Positions 47,541-59,539 are shown, counted from the first letter of the stretch. The stretch is 64,000 bases of DNA from Chloranthus sessilifolius (GCA_021018995.1 CM037588.1:146959725-147023724); one strand, 5' to 3'. Translations and numbers: made by a program. Notes: generated from the sequence alone by a model not told the origin.

Positions 47541-49122
47541 GATTAAATGGTAGCAGATGTGGGTGATGAGAACGAGTAAAGCTCATACACCACGCTCACA
47601 AACAGGGATTGAAGAATCCAAAACAAATCCACAAAATAGGCTCAATCGATTGCAGCAAAGGTCTGAATCGATTGACAGAAGCTCACTTAAAATTTCACAG
47701 AAATGACTTTATCAGTCAATCTATTGAAGAACCGTTCTCAATCGATTGAGGTTCAAAGGTCAAAGCAAGTTAACACAAAAATTTCAGCCGAAATGGCAAA
47801 CACAGAATTTTTGTCAATCGATTGACAGAGGAATGTCAATCGATTGAAAGAAAAGCAAAGATCACAACAGAGAATATTTCAGTCTCAATCGATTGAACCT
47901 GAAGCTTCAATCGGTTGAGTTCTAATATGAACAGTGGCCAAAATAAAAAGAGAAGAAAAGCAAAACAAGATAAATTAATTTAAAATTTTTTTTTTTTTTT
48001 TTTTAAATTCGAATTTCAAAAATTAAAATTAAAATTAGAAATTAAAGTTTATAAATTTAGGATACCTTCCTTAGGAAATTTAGGAATCTTTTATTTTTTC
48101 CCTTATTTTAAGAGAGAAAAATAAGGGAAAAAAGATTTTGCAAATCAAAAATCTAAATATTAGTTTTTTTTTTTTTTAAATTAAATTTCAAATTTTTTTT
48201 TTAATTTTTTTTTTAAATTAAAATTGAAATTAAAATTTGAATTTAAAATAAAGAAATTTTTTTTTTTTTTTTTAATTCGAATTTCAAAAATAAAAATTAA
48301 ATTCGAAAATTAAAATATAAAATTTAAATTTCAAAACCTAAAGACAATCCTACAAAATCCTATAAAATCTTACCTAAAAGAGAAAAAGAAGGGAGAGACT
48401 AGAAAGATTCCTACAAAGCCTATTTCAAGAAGTCCCACAAAAATTAATAACTAGATTTTAGAAAATCCTACAAAATATCTAAAAGAGGAAAATAAGGAAA
48501 ATAAACTCCTAAAAAATTTAAAATAAGAAATCCTAAAAATCTAAACTTCCTAAAAGAACTCCATAAAACTTACCTAAGAGAGAAAAATAAGGGAAAAAAT
48601 TTCAATTTTTTTTTTTTAATAATTAAAATTAAAATTCGAATTTAAATTAAATTTAAATTTTTTTTTTTTTTTTTTTTTTTTAAATCCGAATTTCAAAAAT
48701 TAAAATTAAAAATTTAAATTTTAAACCTAATGGCAATCCTACAAAATCTTATCTAAAAGAGAAAAATAAGGGAAAGAATAAAAGATTCCTAAATTTTCTA
48801 AAGAAGGTATCCTAAAAATCAATACTTCCTAAAAAGACTCCTACAAAATCTAAAATAAAAAGTCTAAAAATCTCAATTCCTAAAAGACTCCTACAAAATC
48901 TAAAATAAAAAGCCTAAAAATCTCAACTTCCTAAAAGACTCCTAAAAAAAAAAAATACTTACCTAAGAGAGAAAAATAAGGGAAAGAAGATTTTGCAAAG
49001 CAAAAATCCAAAAATTGACTTTATTTTATTTTTTTTTAATTTTTTTTTAATTCAAAACACAAAAATCCCTAACCGAATTAATCAAAATTTCGCCGATTTC
49101 CCCGGCAGCGGCGCAAAAAACT
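47541..49122 (-). repeat. Leader of the Athila-type element: palindrome array and splice-like repeats
   Basis: Between 5' LTR and gag. 47640-47925 holds about eight copies, four exact, of the palindrome TCAATCGATTGA. 47960-49060 is AT-rich with at least six copies of a word that on the sense strand reads CTTATTTTTCTCTCTTAG; in about three copies it is followed directly by GTAAG(T/A). 49100-49114 is the primer site (sense GCGCCGCTGCCGGGG, resembling the tRNA-Asp complement used by Athila). Confidence 0.75.
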
Positions 49123-50773
49123 TGATCGATTTTAAATGTAACCCTTGCAAGTGCACAAGATCTATTGCAGTATGGCAAGAACAAAGGTATCGAACCCACA
49201 GGGAAATCTTAAATTTTAATTAATTCTTTCAGAGATTTAAAAGCATCCCTAAGTACCAAAGAGCAGATTCAATTTACTAAAAATTTATCACACTTTTTCT
49301 AAAAGCAAGAAAAAATAAATTAATCTAAACAACTAATTACTGATAAATCTAAGAACAATATTTAAATGAGATCAAGGAATATGCTACCCCAGATTTGTAC
49401 CCCTTTTCTATCATTAAAACCCACAGTTTCATTAAAGCATCATTCACACCATCATTCATCTATAAAAATGATTCAAAATAAAATATGATCATCAATCCGG
49501 CATACCCTATCTAAAAACAATGACTCAGCCTATCATCGCGGTATGAGTTATGTAAGAAGCATAGCGTATCTCATGATGTTTAGATCACAACAGTAAAAAC
49601 ATAATCGCTCCGTAGCCTAGATCAGTCTGCAAGTCCAGATCTAGCGATTATAGCCGTTGATACGCGCAATCAACGATCATAAGAAGCATTCAATATATTT
49701 TCAATAACACAAACTTTTAGCAAAACGATTCTATTATGACAATAAATCGACTATGGTATTAATCATAAATAAGGGTACTTATCTGGGGATCGCATCTTCC
49801 CCGATCTACTGATTTAGCTGCTCATCTTTGGTGTATGATCTCCTTGTTCATTCAAAGTCATTCCTCTTTTTATTTCTTTCAAAGATCTTTGTTTACAATG
49901 CCTTTTCCTAAATACAATCTATGCTTTCATGAACGTAAAGGAAAAACAATATAAATCCTAGGTACAATCTACCCAGATGGAACCCTAGAAGAAGGAGAAA
50001 GAAGAACTCTTGAAAAGATGCCAAGAGGAGCCTAAAACCAAAAATAATAATAATGAATAATAATCTTCTACAAAATTCTCTCCAAAAATTCTAAAAAAGA
50101 AAAGCCAAAACTAACTCTCTAATTATCTATCTCTAATTCTTTTTTTTAATTCCTATCTCTAATTCCTTTTTTCTAATTCCTATCTCTAATTCCTATCTCT
50201 AATTCCTGTCTCTAATTCTTATTTTTAATTCCTATCTCTAATTCCTCCCCCTTTTTCCTCTCTTTTTAATTCTTTTTTCGAAGGGTTTGATCCGCTTTAA
50301 ATAGAGCCGAAGTTTTCCAGCCGCAGAGGTGTTCCAACTCGAAAATTTAGGGTCGATTAATTGACCCAATAGGGTCGATGCATCGACCTCCCAGATTTTC
50401 GTGAATTCCCGCCGAACTTTATATCAGACACTGCTTCGGTATTTTAGTCATAACTTTCTATCCCAAATTTGGATTGAGGCGCTTTTTACGCTGTTAGAAA
50501 GCTGACAGAAAGCTCTACAACTTTTGTGTTTTGACAATTTCATAATACGGCCATCTTGAAGGTCCAAATTGATCTGCAAGTCGCACCAAGTTCTCGATGA
50601 CCCAAAGTTACAGTGTTTTGACATTATTTTCAGAATTCTTGGGCTGTTTTCTGCACTTGGCTTGTATTTACCTGAAACACTTCAAATCTAATAATTCTTA
50701 TCAAATAGCCTTCATCGGATAGCTAAATATAGGCATTTAGGGGTGAAATATCATCATATTTCACTACTCATCA
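49123..50773 (-). repeat. 5' LTR of the Athila-type element
   Basis: 1651 bp; starts TGATCGATTTTAAATG and ends ACTACTCATCA in plus coordinates. Near-identical to 38156-39811. Confidence 0.9.
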
Positions 50774-51000
50774 GCTGCCCAACGGACGCTCTCGTCCTCC
50801 GTGCACGTCAGTACACTGAATACCTTCTCCATCTCACTCAGCCAATGCTCTGCCACTATGGGCTCTGCCTGTCTAGAAAAGCTAGGAGGTCTCATCCTCC
50901 TAAACTCAGTAAAAGTAGAAGATGCTGGCGGTGTCGGAGCCACTGGAGGTGTCGGTGGCTGATGCTACTCGTGGGCAGTGTGAGCTGCCAAGGATGCTGC

Positions 51001-51279
51001 CTATTGAGCCATAGCAGCTGCCACGGTCTCTATGGTGTGCATCATCCTCTGACGCTCCTCCCTATCCTCATTTCTTTCTCTAACCCTCTCTTGTTCTCTT
51101 TGATCTTGATCACGGTTCTCTCCCTGATCTCGGCTCCCTTCGCCACCACTACCAGAAGCCCCTCCATCTCCTATGGGTACTCTATTGGTATCCGAGATAA
51201 AATCATCTCGACTACGCAAGCTTCTACTATGACCGCCCTTGGGTCGGCCCCTTCCTCTAGAAGACATAACGGTCTGCAC
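51001..51279 (-). pseudogene. gag zone of element A, N-terminal part
   Basis: Begins MQTVMSSRGRGRPKGGHSRS and continues through an Arg/Glu-rich stretch (QREQERVRERNEDREERQRM), the charged N terminus of a chromovirus gag. The remainder of gag lies on the far side of the Athila-type insertion. Confidence 0.7.
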
Positions 51280-51356
51280 GTGAAAATAAAGTTTTCATTA
51301 GCAGAAGTCCCTATGCTCTGACAAAAGAATGATTGTCAGAATTTTTAAAAGAAAAT

Positions 51357-51370
51357 GCTTTGATACCAAT
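51357..51370 (-). other. Primer binding site of element A
   Basis: The minus strand reads TTGGTATCAAAGCA next to the 5' LTR, close to TGGTATCAGAGC, the complement of initiator tRNA-Met used by many plant gypsy elements. Confidence 0.75.
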
Positions 51371-52458
51371 AGTGACAGCCCGAATTTTGGCACCCCGAAA
51401 CCCGTGCCATCAGCACGATCCTCCAGACTGTGCCCCAAAACTGTGTACGAAACATTGGTATAACAAGCACAATTAAATAAGTAAAGCAAATAATCTCATA
51501 AAGCGGAAACGGTTATTATGCCCAACTGGCATATGCAAAAGACAGTTCTACTTTCATGCCTCTGTATGAACAGAGAACCGACCTGAACCATCGGTGATAA
51601 ACAGATCACCCCAGATGGTTCGCCAAAAGAATAATCCAATTTAATTATATGTTTATCAAAATAAAGGCTTGACATACCAAGTCATACAAATCTGCTCTCA
51701 AACTACTATTTGTCAAAGTACACAGCAGAGTCTCCTAGAAGAAGTCCTCGGGTGGAGGCTCCAACTCGTCTCCAGGTACGTAATCCGAATCACCCGGATC
51801 CTTGTCTCCCATAGCCTCGATAACTGCTATCAATAGACCTGCGACGTATAGTCTAAAGGGTGAGCTACATCCTAGCTCAATAGGGAACAAATATAATGAA
51901 CATATAAATTAAGACTCACATATATTCCATGATATTCTAAGCATGATGTGTCTATGCATTTGCTAGAAAATATTTTAAAAGCTGATGAATTTCATTCAAG
52001 TTTACTGGTAATTAGTATGTCTTACTTTACTGTTGATTTATCATGAATGACACTGAACAGGCCTAAAGCAAAACTTAAATCTTCAACTTAAGTAATTCCC
52101 GAGCAATATAGCATCAAGCCCCGATGAGATACCCTTCATCATCGTCTAAATAAATAGTTGTTATAAAGTATTCCCTGGGAATACGATCCAAGCCCCTTTT
52201 TATTAGTCGGCGGGGTTAAAAACTCATCTCAACATCCCTGGGATGTGCTTACTGTTACGGATAAACCTCCGCATGGTATATGGATTGGCCGTCGTATCGG
52301 TCACGGATATCCTGTCACGTCAGTCATGGGTATCCCACCACGTCGGTGGGGTATCCTATCAAATCTCAAATAACAAAAATAATATATGCTTTACCTATAG
52401 TTGTTCACCGTGTAAGTGTGCTATCTTATATCAGTTAGGCCTCAACAGTAATTATTCA

Positions 52459-52508
<50 letters not shown>

Positions 52509-53926
52509 TCCCTGAGATATATACATACTCGCATCCACTGATGCCTTTATTACTTTCTTATCCCCTGGGGATGTCTCATTCTTATTAGATTGCTTGATCT
52601 TAATCACCGGCATCACACCGATGCCTTTTTCATATTCTTGGTGTTACACACATACCCATTTTCACAAAGCTTTTCGTAGTTAAAACAACTTCAAATATGA
52701 TATTTATATCACTATATACATGCTCTTGAAATTAAAGTACATGTTCAAGGTGTTCCCTACTTCAAGTTTCTGATGGTCCAAGCATCAAGGTCCCACGCGG
52801 CTCCTTGTGCTCGCTTTCATACGTACCACCTATGGTCCATCATAACACATGCAATACATCACTAATGATGTAATAAAGAAGGTCTTGGACCCTCCATAAA
52901 TCTCAAAGAAAACTTAGAAAGTCAAGCAAAATTGTCAAAGTCGATTAATCGATTCCCAAAATCGATTAATCGAAACCCAAATCGATTAATCGATTCTCAA
53001 AATTAATTAATCGAGATTCAAATTCGATTAATCGATCCCAAATCGATTAATCGAAATCTCTAACATAATGAAGTCGATTCTCAAATCGAGTGGTTGAAAG
53101 TCTCAAATTGATTAGTCGATCCCAAATTGATTAATCGAAATCCAAAATCAATTAATCGATTTCCCAACTCGATTAGTCGATTTTCCCAGGTTTTGTTTTC
53201 CAGCCACTGGAGGTACCCAGTCGATTAGTCGATTTTCAAATCGACTAATCGAACATCCAATTCGATTAATCGAAATCGGGCACTCATGACTTTTCAACTT
53301 CTTGGCCAAAATCGATTAATTGAATCCCAATTTCGATTAATCGATTTGGCCAGATTCAGCCCCCTTTCTGGCTGTTCTTCTAAAACTCATTTCTTTTCTT
53401 TCTAAGCCTTTAATCTACTCTTTTTAACCCTACTTGATTGAATTAAATTTGCCTACAATACATGCATTCACTTTAATTAAAACTCACCTCAATCAATTCT
53501 CAAATTGATCAAGATCTAGGTTGAAATGGCTAGGGTTCCAGTTTTTGCTTCAATGGCTCCAAACGCGTTGAATCCGGCAATCAATGCTCCATCCTCCCTC
53601 AATCCAACCACAATAACTCCCTGACAATTAATCTCCTCCTCTTTCTCTCTCTCTTCTTAACTCTCTCTTCAACAACCAAAACAAAAGGATTCTAGGGTTA
53701 TTAAACCCTTATATCCTCTCTTTTGGTTTCGGTGTTTAGCGCATACACCAGAGATAGGTGTATGTAGCTCAAAACCAATACTATTCAACACTCCTACTCA
53801 CAATTGCATCACATCAGTTCATCACTTCATGAACTCAATGTTTGACCATCACTTGGTCAAACCTACGATCAATCGGGCACAGATCTCGAGGTCAAAGTCA
53901 AATGGTCAATTTTTCGAGATATTACA
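51371..53926 (-). repeat. 5' LTR of element A
   Basis: 2556 bp. Contains a (TA)n run (52461-52504), the palindrome array (52935-53345), a probable TATA box (sense GATATAAGGG, about 53710), the hairpin (51862-51878) and the short acidic frame (51735-51835). Confidence 0.9.
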
Positions 53927-53931
53927 GATCT

Positions 53932-54195
53932 TGCTTGATAAAAAAATTCATGAGTTTTCATTTTTTCCTATTTGGATGAATCTGGCCATTCACATCATGT
54001 CTTCCTACTTATTTTCTGATTTATTCCCTTTTCTGTGTTGAAAGTAAAGTGCTTTAGGGGGTTTATGCAGAAAAATCTTATACTTTACTTATTTTCATTA
54101 TAAGCTGGCAGTTCTATGTGTTCATGCAAAACAAGGTATGATCCCCCTATCTGTTATATGTGAGTTTTCCATTTGACAATTGGTGCCCACTATAA
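53932..54195. other. Unassigned DNA between elements A and B
   Basis: Continuation of the target DNA of element A, rejoining 25755 across the insertion. T-rich and intron-like; no feature recognised. Confidence 0.4.
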
Positions 54196-55124
54196 AATTT
54201 AGGGTATCTCGGAGGTCGAGAGTGCGTAGGGTATCTCGGAGGTCTAGAAAATCTAGCCCTCTTGTTCTGCTCTGTATCCTGAGATTGCCCTTGGAATGGT
54301 CTCTCTCTCGCCTGCTTGTCCCTCCAAGAGAATTGCTTCTGGTTTTCTTCTTCAGCTATGAGTGCCTTGGCCATTACTCCTTCATATGTCTCCATTTCCC
54401 ACATGGCGACATCCTTTTGTAAATTTTGTCTCAGTCCCAGCTGAAACTTTCTCGCTCTCATCAGCTCTGTAGCTACGTGCTGAGGTGCAAATCGAGCTAA
54501 TCTATCGAACTCAGCTCCATAATCCCTGACTGTCATTGCACCTTGCTTCAGCTCTATAAATTTCACCTCCCACTGATGCCTCACAATTTTAGGAAAGTAT
54601 TTATTATAGAATACTTCCGTAAACTCCTCCCATGTCCAAGGGGTGTGAGGAAACTCTCTCTGTCTATTTTGTGACACCGACTTCCACCAAGGTCCGGCAT
54701 CACCATCCAGTTTAAAAGTGGCCCAACGCACTTTCTCTACGTCGCTGCACTGTAACACTTCAAAGAGTTTTTCCATCTCTTCTATCCATCCTTCTGCCTC
54801 AATGGGATCCGTTTGACCTGAGAAGTTAGGAGGTCTCATTCTCCTAAACTCCGCAAATCCACCAGGCTGATGGGGTGGTCTAGCTGCCTGTTGAGCTAAA
54901 GCAGCTGTCTGCTGAGCGACGTTGGTAGCTAATGCTTCCAACACCTGCTCCATCCTCTCTTCACTTCTCCTTCTACCTCCTCTGGGTCCCAATGGAACCG
55001 CATTTGCTTGTGAGAGGAACTCCAAGCCCCTCGACGAGCCAATAACCTCGGGCACATCCCCCAGAGGAATCTCTCGCTGACCTGTTCTACCTCTGCCGTG
55101 CCCTCCTCTGAACTTAGGGCCCAT
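54196..55124 (-). pseudogene. gag zone of element B, second copy
   Basis: Starts MGPKFRGGHGRGRTGQREIP and reads through GPWWKSVSQNRQREFPHTPW, VRDYGAEFDRLARFAPQHV to an Arg-rich region, then ends at unassigned DNA. Same gag as the one crossing the right window edge. Confidence 0.8.
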
Positions 55125-55215
55125 ACTGGTCTGTCATTGTGAAAACAACAACATTGATCAGTACATATAGATTGTAAAAACAATCCGTTATGAACCCATA
55201 GTTCAACCTAAAGCC

Positions 55216-55230
55216 TAGGCTCTGATACCA
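55216..55230 (-). other. Primer binding site next to LTR B
   Basis: The minus strand reads TGGTATCAGAGCCTA, complement of initiator tRNA-Met, four bases from the LTR. Confidence 0.85.
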
Positions 55231-55234
55231 AGCA

Positions 55235-57336
55235 TGGATAGAACTTACGTGCTCAATCCGTGCCATCGAGGATCATGCTCTGGATGATCCCGGGACAAAT
55301 CACACAATATCTGTATATAAGCGGAATTATCTGAGATACAATCCACACAGCAGTAGAGTCATCTAATGAATCAATCTAAAAGTAAAAACAATAGAGAAGC
55401 CTTCGTTTATAAATGTAGAAAGTATACATCCTCAAAAAGGAACCAAAAAGAACCATCGGTGACAGACATCCATCACCCAAACCATGGTTCCCAATGATGG
55501 TTCCGATAGAATGTATAATAACACTATAAAAGAAATAAAATATCTACAAAAATTAATACAAAAGTGGCCACCAGGCACACATAATCCAAAGTCTCCAAAC
55601 AAACATAAAACTCCAAAAATGTCTCCAAACTATACCCATCTATGGGTAAAAAGTAAATCCCATTGGGTAATAGGTGTCCAAATCGTCTCCTCGTCCTCAA
55701 CCTAGAAGCGGGATCAGCCGATAGTCCGGTCGCTCTCAGAACCGGGAGCTACCGCCTCAGAACCTAAATGTTTACAAAAACAGGGTGAGCTACATCCTAG
55801 CTCAATAGAAGAATTCCAAATAAAATTGCATTCTAATTTCATAACATGGTCATCAAAGAACAAAACTGGAATTATGCAACATATGTATAAATCATGAGAC
55901 ATTTATCCAAAACAGTACGAAATTGATGAATACAACATATAATGACTTAGTGTAGTATACTTAAGTAACTCCCGTGAGTATAGCACGTGGTAGCCAGATT
56001 TGGTCCGATGGATAAATCCCAACCATCGTCGTTCACATGAACAATTTTCGGAATTGCAACAATGCCCCACACCTGGAGTGCAATTGTGCCAAGGATTACA
56101 AAGCAAATGCACAAGTGTGCTGAACGGATATATACCAGGCGGTGGGATTTTTTTACTAATATTAAACCTCAAATCACATGCATACTTATCATACTTAACA
56201 GAATTCAGATTTCGGATGCGGATTTCAAATGTCGGATCAAGTACAGAATAGAATGCTCATACATATGCTAAACATGCTTTTAAAACAGAATTAAACTATG
56301 CTGAGATGTGTATGACAGATATAAACCATGAGATCAAAAATAAATACAATTTCGGTTGAATTCCCCTACCTCGGATCAAGCTCCTTCTAAGCAAATTCGA
56401 AGCTTTTTCAAGGCATCTTAGTCTGATCCTAGACCATAAACATGTTACTCTAGGTGTTAGAGTGACAGATTGTGAACTGGCACAATGTCCAGTGGTTCTT
56501 ACATATAATTTTTCTAACTGTCTGAAAACAGGGTTTATTGATCGATCAATACCTTGTTGATCGATCAATGAACTCTTCATTGATCGATCAACACCCTTGT
56601 GGATCGATCACCAAAGCACCCACACATGTATATATTGTACACCCTTGATCGATCACCATGTTGGTTGATCGATCAATGGGTTCTATATTGATCGATCACC
56701 ACCACTGTTGATCGATCAATACCTTGTTGATTGATCGATCAATACCTTGTTGATCGATCACCAATATTAACCCAAAACTCCCCAACTCTCTGCCATAATG
56801 TTCCCTTACTGTTTATATAAATTGATCGATCACCACCACTGTTGATCGATCAATTCCATACTTAGTGATCGATCAACACCCTTGGTGATCGATCACCAAT
56901 GTCGAATTTTCAGTCATTAATGGAGTTCACCAACCAAATTTTTCTAACTTATTTTTCTTCTAAAAATCCACTAAAATCTTAACTATTCATATAAAACCTA
57001 TATTTAGGGCATCCAACTGCCCATTTTTAAACAAGGGAGCTCACCTCTATGTGGGCCCTTTCGGGGTTTCGGCAAACACTCCGGATGAGGGTTTCGGATC
57101 AAGCTCTCGGAGTTTTATCACCGATCCGAGTTCGACGAGCAACCTTTTAGCTCTGGTTCAGTATGCATACACTTCACACACACACACAACCCATACCTAA
57201 GCTTAATCCATTGGTCTCTACATACCCTAGCTTAGGAAACTCACCTTTCAATCTTACTAACCCTGTTTCATACAAAAACCCTCTTGCAAACCTACCTAGC
57301 TCTGAGACTTTAGTCATAGAACACTAGGGCAAGGGG

Positions 57337-57367
<31 letters not shown>

Positions 57368-57659
57368 TCCTCTACCTCTCCCTTCCTTCTCTTATAAGCT
57401 AATAAACAGATATTTCTGTTTTCCCTTAGTTTATGTTCCGGTGTGGAGCACGAACACGGTCGCTACGACGCAACGTGCTACACTGACTCTTTACCCAACT
57501 CCGATTCAAATGAAATTACACAGGTGAACTCATCTAACCATGGTGTAACTTTATCTCAATTAATATAAATTCTAAATTTTTTTAATCGGTATCGATTTCC
57601 GTGCCAGGCACGTACATCGATGCGGTTAGTTTCTGGTTCAAATTTTCTGGGTCATTACA
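55235..57659 (-). repeat. LTR of element B
   Basis: 2425 bp, from TGGATAGAAC to GGGTCATTACA in plus coordinates. Contains the hairpin (55797-55813), an array of 13 exact TGATCGATCA palindromes (56539-56905), a TATATAAAC word inside that array (56812-56824, sense strand), and an (AAG)n run (57338-57366). Internal sequence of the element abuts both sides. Confidence 0.85.
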
Positions 57660-57676
57660 TTACCCCCCCTTAGGAA
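57660..57676 (-). other. Polypurine tract of element B
   Basis: The minus strand reads CCTAAGGGGGGGTAA just before the LTR. Confidence 0.7.
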
Positions 57677-57767
57677 TTTTCGTCCTCGAAAATTGACTAA
57701 GCAGTGGGGCCATATGAGATGGGGTTCCGAAAGAAAACCCACAGATGAACATACAGAGACAAAGATA

Positions 57768-59312
57768 TTAAAGATGCAGTACAAAAGAAAATATAGAAAA
57801 CTGAATAAGATAACAATAGTTCCAAAAAGAAATAATATCAGATAAATAGAATAACAGGTAAAGGAGTATGGAAATACCTGTGGGGACATCAGATGGTCCA
57901 CCCGCGCCAGATGGTCCAATCCCGGCGGAGACCGGCTTGGTGGGCGGAGCAGGAACAAGAGTGTAAGTGCGAGGATCGACAACGTGCTCACGGGCATGCG
58001 CAATCATCGGGGTCGAAGTCGTCATGTATGCCTGCTGCATCAAGAGCTCTAACATGCCCTCGGCGTAGTCGAGCCGCCGATGAACCTGACGCTGAAATAG
58101 CTCAATCCCATCCAAGCGCTCATGTATGTGGTTGTTACCCTCGAGGACCGCAGCAAGCACGGCGTCAAGAGTAACGGTGGATGGGGCAGGGGTAGGGATA
58201 GAGGCAGCAGGTGCATGTGTAGGGCGACGTGACGAAGAAGAACGCGGTGGTCGCCGTGAGGGGGTAGCAGCAGGTCGAGGTAGCACCTCAGCCGAGGTGG
58301 CGATCGATGGGGCCTCCCCACTAGGAGCTGGTACATCGTGCCCCACCCTCCGGAATAACGGGCTCAAGAAAGCCTCGCGTCACCCTCCTCCTCGGGCTCG
58401 TAGTCTTGACCAAAAGATTATAACTTTTGGTCCAGTCCTTTACTTAAAGACTTTGGTGTTGTTGGTTAAGCGTGGCTCATTTGGAGCCGTTATAGTGCTC
58501 AGAGAGCAACATATTGCTCCACAAGCTTAGTGATTAGGCGAGCATAGGGATTTGTTTTGTGGCTCCCGCCTTTCTCGGTCATAAGGTCGCGTGATGATGC
58601 CTCAATCACGACCTCGGCCATAGGATACCGATCCTCAAAGGCCGAAAAGAGGGCCATCTGGACCACACCAAATTGAGGACTTGTGCAAAATGGAACGAGT
58701 GCACACGTGAAATAAGTATCAAGCATCCACGCTTTGTCGGGTAGTTGGGCCCTAGAAATAGATTGGCCCTTCCCATGCTTGCCGTTGGTCATCTTGGTGA
58801 TGACATCGGCAAAGGAACCTCTTTTCTCATACGGTGGCGCCAAGCCACGCCAGATTAAGGTGAGTGGTTGCACACTCTAGGGCAAGCAACATGGAACCGT
58901 TAATTTTATACTCAAACCCGTCAATGGTAGTGACGAGTCGGTGTCGGGAATCCCCCCAACGAAGGTTTTGGAAAAAGAGCCGCACTATGCGAGGGCAATA
59001 GTGATCGTGAAACGGCTCAAGCAAGGGTTTTAACCCTAATTTTTGAAGGTAGCCCTTGGCCCACGCCATTTCAGGGCGATCATCATAGAGAGTAGGTATA
59101 AACCTATACTCGGGTAGAAAAGTTTTGGAAGCCCACCATTCTTTGGGGACTTCACGCTCAATGGGGGCCGGGATGGGTGGAACCACATCCGGAATCGGTG
59201 CCGTGGGTGGCACGATCGGTGGGGGAACGGGAATGGTGGGCGGCACCGAGGCACGCGCCCGAGATGTGGGTACCTTACGCGAAGGATTCTTCGTGCGAGG
59301 TCCCATGGTCAA
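57768..59312 (-). pseudogene. Extra ORF of element B (between integrase and LTR)
   Basis: Homologue of the zone at 31042-32571. Basic N terminus (MTMGPRTKNPSRKVPTSRAR), proline-rich linker, core with KEWWASKTFLPEYR, WAKGYLQKLGL, RIVRLFFQNLRWGD and VTTIDGFEYKI, then LPDKAWMLDTYF matching LPHYMWMLDSII in element A, a Ser/Arg/Pro region and a helical C-terminal part (NNHIHERLDGIELFQ). Same strand as pol. It is preceded by array, TATA box and about 207 bases of leader. Function unknown. Broken but largely readable. Confidence 0.65.
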
Positions 59313-59518
59313 TTTCTAAAAAAAAAAAATGAAATGAGGATCGAAAGGAAACGAACAAGGATTTTACCGGGTGAATGGAGCGATGTCCACGCGAATCAAG
59401 CCAAAGAAGGGATGGAAATGGCCGGAAGTGAGTCGGAAGGGAAGTTGAAAGGTCGGAGTGCAAAAGCCCCTTGCTCGTTCACGTGAATAGGATAGAGCAA
59501 ATGACCGTTCAAAACCCC

Positions 59519-59526
59519 TTTTTATA
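59519..59526 (-). promoter_or_regulatory. Probable internal TATA box upstream of the extra ORF (element B)
   Basis: The minus strand reads TATAAAAA (context GTTATAAAAAGGGG), 207 bases before the ATG of the extra ORF and just downstream, in sense direction, of the palindrome array. Confidence 0.5.
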
Positions 59527-59539
59527 ACACAAAAGTGTG

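Larger units (their letters stand above)
38156..50773 (-). mobile_element. Athila-type Ty3/gypsy element, nested in gag of element A
   Basis: Minus strand, flanked by GCTGC (38151-38155 and 50774-50778). Starts TGATCGATTTTAAAT and ends CACTACTCATCA in plus coordinates. Parts in its own order: 5' LTR 49123-50773, tRNA-Asp-like primer site, 1.5-kb leader with repeats, gag, protease, RT-RNase H, integrase, about 2 kb without a long frame (where Athila elements often carry an env-like gene), purine tract, 3' LTR 38156-39811. The RT word FMDDFSIFG and the primer site fit the Athila lineage. LTRs are about 95-97% identical over the first 160 bases by eye, so it is younger than its host element. It is broken, with a handful of breaks. 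Confidence 0.9.
25756..53926 (-). mobile_element. Tekay/Del-type chromovirus (Ty3/gypsy), element A, fossil with nested insertions
   Basis: A near-complete LTR retrotransposon on the minus strand, flanked by GATCT at both ends (25751-25755 and 53927-53931). Parts in its own 5' to 3' order: 5' LTR 51371-53926, tRNA-Met-type primer site, gag (split by an Athila-type element), protease-RT-RNase H-integrase, a palindrome array, an extra ORF, purine tract, 3' LTR 25756-30748 (split by a solo LTR). Without insertions it is about 13 kb. The RT and integrase words and long LTRs place it with Tekay/Del chromoviruses. Coding parts are broken, with several breaks. A sample of about 180 aligned LTR bases is roughly 90% identical by eye, so it is moderately old and older than the elements inside it. 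Confidence 0.9.

Noticed and set aside
50743-51321. 192-codon plus-strand frame
   Set aside because: Crosses the boundary of the Athila LTR into element A gag antisense; no family match.
58126-58530. 134-codon plus-strand frame
   Set aside because: Antisense to the extra ORF of element B.
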